Assembly (NCBI GenBank): GCA_903917505.1
Contig: CAIXAY010000212.1
Location: forward strand, 1-19,829
Source of the DNA: an uncultured beta proteobacterium
Lineage (GTDB): Bacteria > Pseudomonadota > Gammaproteobacteria > Burkholderiales > Rhodocyclaceae
Direction of reading: 5' to 3'
DNA: 19,829 nt
The notes beneath the pieces were generated by a model. It was not told where the DNA came from. It did not search any database and saw only the letters and a program-made list of their open reading frames with translations. Both the position numbers and the translations under genes were made by a program. The stretch's first letter is position 1; each line of letters opens with the position of its first letter. Of the stretch, positions 1 to 7,265 are shown in pieces.

Positions 1-421
1 ACTCGTCCGTGTGCCGGCGACGACCTCGCGAGGGCCGCGACAAAATGACCGTAGTGTCCATGTGTCCACCTAAACTATCGTGGACGCGATGGTCACCTTC
101 GCAACGCACCTTCAGCAATGTGGCAGCGTAGAGCGCTTACGTTTCAGCAGGTTTGCAACACAACCCCATGAACGCCACTCGGAGGGCCTGAATTTCTGCG
201 CCCTTAAAGGAAACGACCGGCTGCAGCCGGTTTCCTTTAGCATGGCGATCGGTGGCGCTGGCGATGATTTACAGGCGAAGATTGCCGAAGACTGGCATCA
301 TTCGGGGGATGACTGCGAAAAGTGTGCCCAAAATTGTGCCCATGCCCCAAGATGGAAGCCGAACAACCCAGCAACGGCGCGGCTTAGCGCCTGTTCACTA
401 GCTTCTGCCTCGAAATAGGCC
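1..421. other. Left-edge region without a convincing gene
   Basis: I see no supportable gene here. The only sizeable open frame (80-418, +) has a composition that resembles no family I know, crosses a strong hairpin and has no good ribosome binding site, so I treat it as spurious. The stretch contains a GTCCAC/GTGGAC inverted repeat (64-69 and 80-85) and a GC-rich hairpin at 205-239. It could be the worn edge of a mobile element or ordinary intergenic DNA. The window starts inside it, so its left part cannot be judged. Confidence 0.5.
205..239. repeat. Bulged hairpin with 16-bp palindromic core
   Basis: The core at 216-231, ACCGGCTGCAGCCGGT, is a perfect palindrome. It is flanked by AAAGGAAA on the left and TTTCCTTT on the right, giving a stem of about 13 bp interrupted by a CGA bulge on the left arm. 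There is no T-run, so a classical terminator is unlikely. It looks like a dispersed intergenic palindrome (REP-like) or the remains of a mobile-element end. Confidence 0.5.
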
Positions 422-1195
422 ATGACGATCGACTATTCCCTGCTCGCCATCATTTCGGCGTCGGCCTTGTTCGCCGGGTTTATCGATTCGCTGGTAGGCG
501 GCGGTGGCCTGATCCAGATTCCCGTCCTGTTCACAACGCTGCCGCACGAGCTGCCGGCGACTCTCTTCGGTACCAACAAGATCTCCAGCGTATTCGGCAC
601 CAGCAACGCCGCCTGGCGCTATGCACGGCGCGTGCAAATGCCCTGGCGCACGATCCTGCCCGCCGCGTTCTCCGCTTTCGCCTTCTCTTATCTCGGGGCC
701 ATCGCGGTGGCCTGGTTGCCGCGCGAACTCCTGCGCCCGTTGATCCTGATCCTGCTGATAGCTTCGGCTGCCCACACGTTTTGGCGCAAGGACTTCGGGG
801 CGATTCATCAGCCGCAATACGACGGGCGGCGCGAACTCGTGTATGCCATTGGCATCGGCGGCGCAATCGGCTTCTACGAAGGATTTTTCGGACCCGGTGC
901 GGGAAGCTTGCTGATCTTTCTGTTTATCCGCTTCTTCGGTTTCGATTTCCTGCACGCCTCGGCCGCGGCCAAGGTAGTGAACATGGCAAGCAATCTCGCG
1001 GCCCTCGGCTTCTTTATTCCCAACGGCTTCTACCTGCCGGTGGTGGCCATGGCCATGGCCATCTGCAACGTCCTCGGCTCGGTCATCGGCACGCACCTCG
1101 CCTTGCGGCACGGTAGCGGCTTCGTCCGCCGCGTCTTCCTGCTGGTGGTCTGCGCGCTGATCCTGAAATTCGCCTGGGACACCTTTAGCGGCTAG
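422..1195 (+). CDS. TauE/SafE-family membrane permease (TSUP)
   Basis: This is a 257-residue inner-membrane protein of the TauE/SafE (TSUP) family, putative exporters or importers of sulfite, sulfonates or other small anions. Both half-repeats of the fold carry their signatures: GFIDSLVGGGGLIQIPVL near residues 19-36, and GFYEGFFGPGAGSLLIF in the second half. About eight hydrophobic segments cover nearly the whole length, and the size is typical. The ATG at 422 is preceded by only a weak purine stretch, but it directly begins the first membrane helix, so no earlier start is needed. It stands alone on the plus strand and ends 6 nt from the convergent ubiX end. The substrate cannot be told from the sequence. 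Confidence 0.9.
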   Translation: MTIDYSLLAIISASALFAGFIDSLVGGGGLIQIPVLFTTLPHELPATLFGTNKISSVFGTSNAAWRYARRVQMPWRTILPAAFSAFAFSYLGAIAVAWLPRELLRPLILILLIASAAHTFWRKDFGAIHQPQYDGRRELVYAIGIGGAIGFYEGFFGPGAGSLLIFLFIRFFGFDFLHASAAAKVVNMASNLAALGFFIPNGFYLPVVAMAMAICNVLGSVIGTHLALRHGSGFVRRVFLLVVCALILKFAWDTFSG

Positions 1196-1201
1196 CGACG
1201 A

Positions 1202-1825
1202 TCAGTGCGGGTCGCCGGCGTCGGCCTCGCCCCAGCGCGCCATCAGCGCGTGCGGGATGGCCAGCTGGTCGAGGATGCGCGCGACGACAAAATCGACGAG
1301 ATCGTCGATCCGCTCCGGGTGATGATAAAAACCCGGGTTGGGCGGCAGAATCACCGCGCCGCAGCGCGCCAGGCGCAGCATGTTTTCGAGGTGCAGCACC
1401 GAAAATGGCGTTTCGCGCGGCACCAGAATCAGCTTGCGCCCTTCCTTGAGCACGACGTCGGCGGCGCGTTCGATCAGGTTGCTTGCCAGCCCCTGCGCAA
1501 TCGCCGCCAGCGTCCCCATCGTGCACGGACAGACGACCATCGCGTCGGGCGGGTTGGAGCCGCTGGCCACCGGCGCGAACCACTCTTCCCGACCATATAC
1601 GGCGAGCGTTCCGGGCAGCGCCGCGTAGCGTTGGCGAAAATACGCTTGCGCGTCGCTGGCCCGCGCCGGCAAGTCCAACGTCATTTCCTGCCGGGCGACG
1701 ACCTGTGCGACCTGCGAATAAAGCAGCTGCACGCGGCAGCCCGCTTCGAGCAGGCACTCGAGCAGGCGCACGCCGTAAGGCATGCCGGAAGCGCCGGTAA
1801 ATGCGAGACAGATGGTCTTGGACAT
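1202..1825 (-). CDS. ubiX: Flavin prenyltransferase UbiX
   Basis: The 207-residue protein should join dimethylallyl phosphate to reduced FMN, making the prenyl-FMN cofactor needed by UbiD-type decarboxylases in ubiquinone synthesis and aromatic-acid metabolism. Family landmarks are clear: TGASGMPYG at 10-18 (flavin-binding loop), CPCTMGT at 99-105, SNLIERAADV at about 115-124, PRETPF at 136-141 and NPGFYH at 163-168. The length is normal for the family. The start at 1825 has an AGAGGT ribosome binding site inside the end of the upstream Gx-transporter gene, from which it is separated by only 3 nt. It is therefore the last gene of a rapZ-led group. No ubiD partner lies in the window. Confidence 0.96.
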   Translation of the reverse strand: MSKTICLAFTGASGMPYGVRLLECLLEAGCRVQLLYSQVAQVVARQEMTLDLPARASDAQAYFRQRYAALPGTLAVYGREEWFAPVASGSNPPDAMVVCPCTMGTLAAIAQGLASNLIERAADVVLKEGRKLILVPRETPFSVLHLENMLRLARCGAVILPPNPGFYHHPERIDDLVDFVVARILDQLAIPHALMARWGEADAGDPH

Positions 1826-1828
1826 GGG

Positions 1829-2380
1829 CTACCTCTTGGCCTTCGCCGCGACGCTCACTGCGTCGGCCGGAATTTCGGCGAGCAGGCGCGCGGCGATGAG
1901 TCCGTTGATGATACCGAATGCGAGGGCCGCCGAGGCTAAAAAAGGTGCGAGGTAAAAAACGCCGTTATGCGGGATCAACCACAAGCGCGCCAGCAGCAGT
2001 TGCCCGCCGATGTGCGCAAAGGCGGCGAGGATGCTCCAGCTGACCGGGCCGAACCAGCGCCGGGGCAAACGAATCGCCAGGCCGAGAACGAGCAGGCTCA
2101 AGAGCGCGCCGGTCAGGCTCATGAAGAAGCCGGGCGCGAGAAACTGGCCGAGCATCAGGCTGCCGGCGAAGACCCGCAGCACGCTGACCCAGGCCGCGCT
2201 CGCCCAGCCGTAGCGCGCCAGGACGATCAGCGTCACGATGTTCGCCAGGCCCGGCTTGACGCCCGGCAGTGGCAAGGGAATCGCCGCATCGATCAGGGCC
2301 AGGGCGATGGCCGCCGCAGCGAGTTGCGCGATGCGATGGTCCTCGGGCGTCGTGGTCAGCTCAATAACTGAGCGAGTCAT
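1829..2380 (-). CDS. Gx transporter family membrane protein (Hpre_diP_synt_I type)
   Basis: A 183-residue, very hydrophobic protein with about six membrane segments. Residues about 36-51 (PLPGVKPGLANIVTLI) and the following VLRVFAGSLMLGQFLAPGFFMSLTGALLSLL segment, named here by its span of roughly 67-97, match the family historically labelled heptaprenyl diphosphate synthase component I. That family is now usually called Gx transporters and resembles substrate-binding S components of ECF transporters. The start at 2380 was chosen because an AAGGAGG site lies 5 nt upstream; longer in-frame starts lack both the site and a membrane-protein character. It overlaps the end of the NusG-domain-II gene by 20 nt, indicating coupled translation. 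The true substrate is unknown. Confidence 0.85.
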   Translation of the reverse strand: MTRSVIELTTTPEDHRIAQLAAAAIALALIDAAIPLPLPGVKPGLANIVTLIVLARYGWASAAWVSVLRVFAGSLMLGQFLAPGFFMSLTGALLSLLVLGLAIRLPRRWFGPVSWSILAAFAHIGGQLLLARLWLIPHNGVFYLAPFLASAALAFGIINGLIAARLLAEIPADAVSVAAKAKR

Positions 2381-2735
2381 ACGCCTCCTTGCGCCCCTGT
2401 ACCTGAACGCTGACCTGATTCGGCGCGCAGATGGCGATTTCGCCGGGGCGCGCCAGCCAGCCCTGATGCACGCAATACTGGCGCGGACCGGGGTCGGAAA
2501 CGACGCGGACGCGGCGCTGATCAACCACGATGCGCGTGACGCCGAGCGGTCCAGGAACGTCGATCGCGCGGTTGCGCGCCAGATCGAGCTCGGCGAAACG
2601 CGCGCCGCCGCGCTTGATCACGGCTTTCTCGGCAAAGCCGCCCTGCCAGGCCAGAGCAAAGGACGCAGCGCAGACGATTGCGCCGAACAGCGTCAGCAGC
2701 CAGTCGCCGGGCTTGAACAGGGCCAGCCAGCGCAT
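2361..2735 (-). CDS. NusG domain II-containing small membrane-anchored protein
   Basis: A 124-residue protein with one N-terminal membrane helix (about 11-30) followed by a small beta-rich domain presumably outside the cytoplasm. Two cysteines (C88 and C103) frame a QGWLARPGEIAICAPN segment characteristic of the NusG domain II family (DUF1312-like). Despite the name, this family is not the transcription factor NusG. It is usually encoded beside a Gx transporter, as here, so the two probably work together. The ATG at 2735 shares one base with the rapZ stop codon (ATGA overlap), and its own end overlaps the next gene by 20 nt. The biochemical role is unknown to me. Confidence 0.82.
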   Translation of the reverse strand: MRWLALFKPGDWLLTLFGAIVCAASFALAWQGGFAEKAVIKRGGARFAELDLARNRAIDVPGPLGVTRIVVDQRRVRVVSDPGPRQYCVHQGWLARPGEIAICAPNQVSVQVQGRKEAYDSLSY

Positions 2736-3604
2736 CAGGATGCGTCGCTTTGTGCCGGCGGCTGTGGAAACAACTCGCGGTGGCGCACGAGCACGCGGGC
2801 CTGGTCCGCGAACGCCCGTCCCAGCCACTCGGCGAAATAGACCGAGCGATGCTGGCCGCCGGTGCAACCGATGCCGACGGTGAGGTAGCGGCGGTGGTCA
2901 CGCACGTAGCACGGCAGCCAGGTCGAAATGAAGCGGGCGATGTCCTCGCGCATGCGCAGCACTTCCGCTTCGGCCTCGAGAAAGGCGATCACCGCCGCGT
3001 CGCGCCCGGTCAGCGGGCGCAAAGCGGCCTCATAGTGCGGATTGGGCAGGCAGCGGACATCGAAGACCAGCTCGGCGTCGAGCGGAACGCCGTGCTTGAA
3101 ACCGAAGGATTCGAACAGCAGGGTCAGGCCCTGCCGCGTTTCGCTCGAAACGAACTGGCGTATCCATTCGCGCAAGGCGTTCGGGCGCAGATCGCTGGTA
3201 TCGATGTGATGTCCGAGTTCGGCGAGTCCTTGCAGGCGCACGCGTTCTTCGGCGATGGCCTCGGTCAGGGTGCGCTCCTGGCTGGCCAGCGGATGGCGGC
3301 GGCGCGTCTCCGAATAGCGCTTGAGCAGTGTTTCGGTCTTGGCGTCGAGGAAGACGAATTGCAGCTCGAGCTCATTGGCGCGCAGCACCGCGAGCTGTTC
3401 GGGCAGCCGGGCGATGCCTTCGCCGCCGCGGATGTCGATGGCCACCGCGACCTTGTCGTAACCCTGCTGCGCGAGCACGTCGACGAGCTGCTGCAACAAT
3501 TGCGAAGGCAGGTTGTCGACACAATAGTAAGCCGCGTCCTCGAGCATATTGAGGGCGATCGACTTGCCGGAACCCGAGAGACCGCTGATGATCACGACGC
3601 GCAT
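2735..3604 (-). CDS. rapZ: RapZ family nucleotide-binding RNA adapter protein
   Basis: A 289-residue cytoplasmic protein. In Escherichia coli, RapZ binds the small RNA GlmZ and delivers it to RNase E, tuning glucosamine-6-phosphate synthase; in other phyla the role is less clear. Visible landmarks are the Walker A loop GLSGSGKS at 8-15, CVDNLP at 29-34, a VAIDIRGG strand near 54-61, and the C-terminal [11 protein letters not shown] motif at about 246-256. The start at 3604 follows the family norm ([15 protein letters not shown]); an in-frame ATG at 3616 is possible but adds atypical residues. It appears to be the first gene of the group ending in ubiX and is divergent from the M20 amidohydrolase. 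Confidence 0.95.
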   Translation of the reverse strand: MRVVIISGLSGSGKSIALNMLEDAAYYCVDNLPSQLLQQLVDVLAQQGYDKVAVAIDIRGGEGIARLPEQLAVLRANELELQFVFLDAKTETLLKRYSETRRRHPLASQERTLTEAIAEERVRLQGLAELGHHIDTSDLRPNALREWIRQFVSSETRQGLTLLFESFGFKHGVPLDAELVFDVRCLPNPHYEAALRPLTGRDAAVIAFLEAEAEVLRMREDIARFISTWLPCYVRDHRRYLTVGIGCTGGQHRSVYFAEWLGRAFADQARVLVRHRELFPQPPAQSDAS

Positions 3605-3699
3605 GGGCACGAGCATAGCGGAAGCCGGCTCACCGCGGCAAGCCGAGCTGGCATAAACTAGCGGCATGAGTGACTACCGCCGGGTCTGAAAGTGACGCC

Positions 3700-4872
3700 A
3701 TGAAACCCCTGGACATTCCTTTTCTTGCCGATCTTGTCGCCGTCCGTCGCGACATCCACGCCCACCCCGAGCTGGCTTTCAACGAAGCGCGCACCGCCGA
3801 CATCGTCGCGCGCGAGCTCGCCGCCTATGGCCTCGAAGTGCATCGCGGCCTGGCCAAGACCGGCGTCGTCGGCGTTCTGCGCAAGGGCGGCAGTGCGCGC
3901 GCCGTCGGTCTGCGCGCCGACATGGATGCCTTGCCGCTCGCCGAAAAAAACGCCTTCGCACACCGCTCGACGCACGCCGGGCAAATGCATGCCTGCGGCC
4001 ATGACGGCCACACTGCGATCCTGCTCGGGGCGGCGCGCTACCTGGCCGAACACCGTGACGCCTTGGCCTTCGACGGCACCGTCTACTTCATTTTCCAGCC
4101 GGCCGAGGAAGCCGAAGGCGGCGCGGCAGTGATGATGGCCGACGGCTTGTTCGCGCAGTTTCCGATGGACGCCGTGTTCGGCCTGCACAACTGGCCGGGG
4201 ATCGCGGTCGGCGAAATGGCGGCGGTGCCCGGACCGGTGATGGCCGGTACCTGCGCCTTCGAGATTGCCGTGCGCGGCCAGGGCTGCCACGCCGCGATGC
4301 CGCATCAAGGCGTCGATACGCTGGTCGCGGCAAGCCACCTGGTCGTCGCCCTGCAGACCGTCGTCGCGCGCAACGTGCACCCCGGCGAAGCGGCGGTGGT
4401 CAGCGTCACCCAGATGCACGGCGGCGAGGCCTTGAACATCATCCCCGACGATGCCGTCGTGCGCGGCACGATACGCGCCTTCAACCCGCAGGTGCAGGAC
4501 ATCGTCGAGCGCTCCGTCGAGCGCCTGTGCCAGGGAATAGCCGCGGCCTTCGGCGCGCAGATTACGGTCGACTTTGATCACCGCTATCCGCCGACCGTCA
4601 ATAGCGACGCCGAAACCGAGCTTTGCCAGCGCGTCGCCGGTGCCGTCTTCGGCGCCGACAAGGTGCGCAAGGATGAACTGCCATCGATGGGCGCCGAAGA
4701 TTTCGCCTACATGCTGCAGGCCAAACCCGGCTGTTACGTCTGGCTCGGCAACGGACCGGGCGTCGGCGGCTGCACCTTGCATAACCCGCACTACGATTTC
4801 AACGACGCCATCGTTCCCTGGGGCATCAGCTACTGGGTCAAACTGGTCGAAAGCGCCTTGCCGGTCTACTGA
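3700..4872 (+). CDS. M20 family amidohydrolase (hippurate/N-acyl-amino-acid hydrolase type)
   Basis: A 390-residue cytosolic metallopeptidase-fold enzyme that likely hydrolyses the amide bond of N-acyl or N-aroyl amino acids. Metal-site and catalytic motifs are in the expected order: RADMDALPL (72-80), MHACGHDGHT (96-105, with C99, H101 and H104), QPAEEAEGG (133-141, with the Glu pair), LHNWPG (from 162), SMGAEDFAY late in the chain and LHNPHYDFND near the C-terminus. The cysteine-containing HACGHDGH form is typical of the M20D HipO/AmhX group. I chose the ATG at 3700; a GTG at 3670 would add ten poorly conserved residues. Exact substrate is open, though hippurate-like substrates would suit an aromatic-degrading organism. 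Confidence 0.92.
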   Translation: MKPLDIPFLADLVAVRRDIHAHPELAFNEARTADIVARELAAYGLEVHRGLAKTGVVGVLRKGGSARAVGLRADMDALPLAEKNAFAHRSTHAGQMHACGHDGHTAILLGAARYLAEHRDALAFDGTVYFIFQPAEEAEGGAAVMMADGLFAQFPMDAVFGLHNWPGIAVGEMAAVPGPVMAGTCAFEIAVRGQGCHAAMPHQGVDTLVAASHLVVALQTVVARNVHPGEAAVVSVTQMHGGEALNIIPDDAVVRGTIRAFNPQVQDIVERSVERLCQGIAAAFGAQITVDFDHRYPPTVNSDAETELCQRVAGAVFGADKVRKDELPSMGAEDFAYMLQAKPGCYVWLGNGPGVGGCTLHNPHYDFNDAIVPWGISYWVKLVESALPVY

Positions 4873-4878
4873 TGGCGT

Positions 4879-5076
4879 TTAGCGCGGGGCATCTACGGCG
4901 CTTGCTCTGCGGGCCGCCGCGGCGACAATCCGCCGGCGCTCGGCGTTCGACGCGGCGCTCCACGCCGAAATCTCGACGAGCGTGCGGAAGCAGCCCTGGC
5001 AAAAGCGCTTGCCCGCATCGAGCGTGCACACGTTGATGCACGGCGAGCTTACCGCCACTTCAGCTTTATCGTTCAA
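4879..5076 (-). CDS. DUF1289 domain protein (Cys-rich, Fe-S-like)
   Basis: A 65-residue protein with the full DUF1289 signature: SPCINVCTLD, then GKRFCQGCFRTLVEI and an SAW motif, giving cysteines at 13, 17, 26 and 29. The four-cysteine spacing suggests a metal or Fe-S site, but the function of the family is not established. The best-fitting start is a TTG at 5076 preceded by AGGTGA three nucleotides upstream; no in-frame ATG precedes the conserved region, and an internal GTG at 5058 has no ribosome binding site. It lies 43 nt downstream of the enoyl-CoA hydratase and may be cotranscribed with it. Its end is 6 nt from the convergent M20 gene. Confidence 0.85.
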   Translation of the reverse strand: MNDKAEVAVSSPCINVCTLDAGKRFCQGCFRTLVEISAWSAASNAERRRIVAAAARRASAVDAPR

Positions 5077-5119
5077 AGGTCACCTGGCCCGGAGTCAAGG
5101 GAGAAAGTTCAGACCCGCC

Positions 5120-5905
5120 TCAGACAATCCAGTTCGCCTTGCGCTTATCGAGAAACGCGGCGAGCCCTTCCTTGGCCTCGGCGCCGGTGCGTACGCGCGC
5201 GCTGCGCAGCGCGGTTTCCTCGACCGTCGCCTCGTCGATCGGTTGGCCGGCGACGACCCGGATCAAGGCCTTGCATTCGGCTTGCGCCATCGGACCGCAC
5301 TTGAGCAGGCTCTCGATGATTTCGCCGATCGCCTCGTCGAGCTGTTCCTCGCCCGGGACGATTTCGTGCAGCAGTCCAATACGGTAAGCCTCGGCCGCGG
5401 AAAAGCGTTCGGCCGAGAGCATGTAGCGGCGGCAGTAGCGCTCGCCGATGGCCGCCACCAGGTAGGGGCTGATGACGGCAGGCAGCGCGCCGAGCTTGGC
5501 TTCGGTGAGCGCGAACAGGCAGTCGTAGGTCGCAACCGCGATGTCGCAGGCGGCGACCAGGCCGACACCGGTCGCGTAGACCGGGCCATGCACACGCGCG
5601 ATCGTCGGTTTGCTGAGTTCGTGCAGGGTGGTCAGCAGGCGCGCCAGATTGCGCGCGTCGCGCAGCGCCTCCTGCGAGGTATAGGCGGCGCCGCGCTGCA
5701 GCGCGCTGAGATCGGCGCCGGCGCAGAAACTCTTGCCGGTCGACGAAAGCACCACGACACGCACCCGCGGGTCGGCCTCCAGTTCGAGCAATCCGCTCGT
5801 CGTCTCGCTGATCAGCACGTCATCGAGCGCATTGTGACGGTCCGCCCGGTTAAGGGTGAGGATGCCAATCGAATGATCGACCTCGGTCAGGATAGCCTGG
5901 TACAT
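5120..5905 (-). CDS. Crotonase-family enoyl-CoA hydratase
   Basis: A 261-residue crotonase-fold protein that should hydrate an enoyl-CoA or methylglutaconyl-CoA thioester. The oxyanion-hole loop FCAGADL is at about 60-66, the second glycine-rich loop at 107-115 and the helix NALDDV at 25-30. The catalytic Glu corresponding to rat ECH Glu164 is E135 (ALTEAKLG), while the position of Glu144 is G115 in ATGVGLVAACDI. The GLVAACDIA, TEAKLG and LPAVISPY segments recall the LiuC/AtuE-type hydratases of leucine and isoprenoid catabolism as I remember them. A GGAGG site upstream fixes the start at 5905. It is divergent from the phosphodiesterase gene. The substrate assignment is uncertain. Confidence 0.88.
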   Translation of the reverse strand: MYQAILTEVDHSIGILTLNRADRHNALDDVLISETTSGLLELEADPRVRVVVLSSTGKSFCAGADLSALQRGAAYTSQEALRDARNLARLLTTLHELSKPTIARVHGPVYATGVGLVAACDIAVATYDCLFALTEAKLGALPAVISPYLVAAIGERYCRRYMLSAERFSAAEAYRIGLLHEIVPGEEQLDEAIGEIIESLLKCGPMAQAECKALIRVVAGQPIDEATVEETALRSARVRTGAEAKEGLAAFLDKRKANWIV

Positions 5906-6098
5906 AAAACCTCCGCGATGCGAACAGCCTATTCGAAAGGTATACGATACAGAAGTTCGTTCGTTCGCGTTGGCCGCCTGAAACGAACTTTCGCGAAACG
6001 CTCGAGTCGAGCATCCCGCTGACGGGCGGGATAATTTGCCGCCAGCGCACTGTCTGATTTCAACCCGGCGCCGTGCCCGAACCCCGCGCGAGAATACG
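5906..6098. promoter_or_regulatory. Divergent intergenic region with inverted repeats
   Basis: This 193-nt region must hold the promoters of the crotonase (-) and the phosphodiesterase (+). It contains a 9-bp inverted repeat, AAGTTCGTT (5953-5961) and AACGAACTT (5982-5990), with arm centres 29 bp apart. Next to it are a 10-bp palindrome TTTCGCGAAA (5989-5998) and GCTCGA-G-TCGAGC (6001-6013 approximately). Such symmetry suggests a dimeric repressor or activator site. No strong sigma70 hexamer pair stands out; TATACC on the minus strand near 5950 is a possible -10. Confidence 0.4.
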
Positions 6099-7265
6099 AT
6101 GACAAATTCAACGACCCTTCCCGAATACGGCGATGGCTGTATCGTCAATCTCGTTCAGAGCCTGGCGAATGCCTGCGGCAGCCGCAGCAGGCGCTACCCG
6201 CCACTTGCCGAACTGCCGCCCGCGGCGATGGCCGGCGCGCGCCATGTCGTGCTCCTGGTCATCGACGGCCTCGGCCAACGGACGCTCGCCGACAACCCGG
6301 CCGGTCATTTGCGTCGGCATCAGAAGGCCACGCTGCGCTCGGTGTTCCCTTCGACCACGGCCACCGCGATCACCACTTTCATGACCGGCCTGGCGCCGGC
6401 GCAACACGGCCTGACCGGCTGGCATATGCGCCTCGACGAGATCGACGAGACGCTGGCCATCCTGCCGCTGACGCCGCGCGGCGAGCCGGCAAGACAGGCG
6501 CCGCCGGACCTGCCGAGCCGGCTATTCACCTACCCGACCCTGTTTTCGCAGCTTGATCGCGAGTGCTGGGCGCTCGCCCCGCAGAGCATCGCCGGCAGTC
6601 CGTTCAACGCCTGGCACGCGCGCGGCGCGACGACCCTAGCATACAATACGCCGGCCGAGATGTTCGGGCGGCTCGCCGCGCTGCTGAAAAACAGCGCGCG
6701 TCCCCGCTACATCTACGCCTACTATCCCGACCTCGATACCGTATCGCATCGCCATGGCACCCGCAGCGAACAGGCGCAACAGACGCTCGCCATCTTCGAC
6801 GCCCTGTTCGGCGAGTTCCTGAACGGGGCGCAAGGCAGCGACAGCTGGCTGCTGGCCACTGCCGATCATGGCTTCATCGACTCGCCGCCCGAGCGCATCG
6901 TCTGCCTCGACGATCATCCACAGCTTGCCGCCCTGCTCGCCCGACCGCTGTGCGGCGAGCGCCGCGCCGCCTATGCTTATGTCGCCGCGCATAATCGCCC
7001 GGCCTTCGCGGCCTATCTGCGCGAGCATCTCGCCCATTGTGTCGACCTTCGCGTCAGCGCCAAGCTGATCGCCGCCGGCTGGTTCGGCCCGCCGCCTTTC
7101 CACCCGCGCCTGGCGGCGCGCGTCGGCGATTACACGCTGCTGATGAAGGATAACTGGACGATCAAGGACTGGCTGCCGGGCGAGAAGCGCCACAAGATGC
7201 TCGGCGTGCACGGCGGGATCAGCAGCGATGAAATGCTGGTGCCGCTGATCGCGCTCAAGGTTTGA
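6099..7265 (+). CDS. Alkaline-phosphatase-superfamily nucleotide pyrophosphatase/phosphodiesterase
   Basis: A 388-residue protein of the type I phosphodiesterase/nucleotide pyrophosphatase branch of the alkaline phosphatase superfamily. The metal-site order is visible: VVLLVIDGLGQ (D56), the nucleophile region SVFPSTTATA (81-90, a Thr as expected for this branch), YYPDLDTVSHRHG, LLATADHGF and finally MLGVHGGISSDEMLVPLI. No signal peptide or membrane helix is seen at the N-terminus, so a cytoplasmic location is likely. The ATG at 6099 has only a weak GAG-type ribosome binding site; an upstream in-frame ATG at 6036 would add arginine-rich residues unlike the family. The physiological substrate is not known. 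The 3' end overlaps the convergent EamA gene by 11 nt. Confidence 0.88.
   Translation: MTNSTTLPEYGDGCIVNLVQSLANACGSRSRRYPPLAELPPAAMAGARHVVLLVIDGLGQRTLADNPAGHLRRHQKATLRSVFPSTTATAITTFMTGLAPAQHGLTGWHMRLDEIDETLAILPLTPRGEPARQAPPDLPSRLFTYPTLFSQLDRECWALAPQSIAGSPFNAWHARGATTLAYNTPAEMFGRLAALLKNSARPRYIYAYYPDLDTVSHRHGTRSEQAQQTLAIFDALFGEFLNGAQGSDSWLLATADHGFIDSPPERIVCLDDHPQLAALLARPLCGERRAAYAYVAAHNRPAFAAYLREHLAHCVDLRVSAKLIAAGWFGPPPFHPRLAARVGDYTLLMKDNWTIKDWLPGEKRHKMLGVHGGISSDEMLVPLIALKV

Noticed and set aside
80..418. A 112-codon frame before the TauE/SafE gene
   Set aside because: No family resemblance, no ribosome binding site, and it crosses a strong palindrome.
3605..3699. A shared divergent operator between rapZ and the M20 gene
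   Set aside because: I see no convincing symmetric element or sigma70 hexamer pair in this short region.
3658..4791. A 377-codon minus-strand frame opposite the M20 amidohydrolase
   Set aside because: The plus strand has all M20 metal-binding motifs; the antisense product has none of any family.
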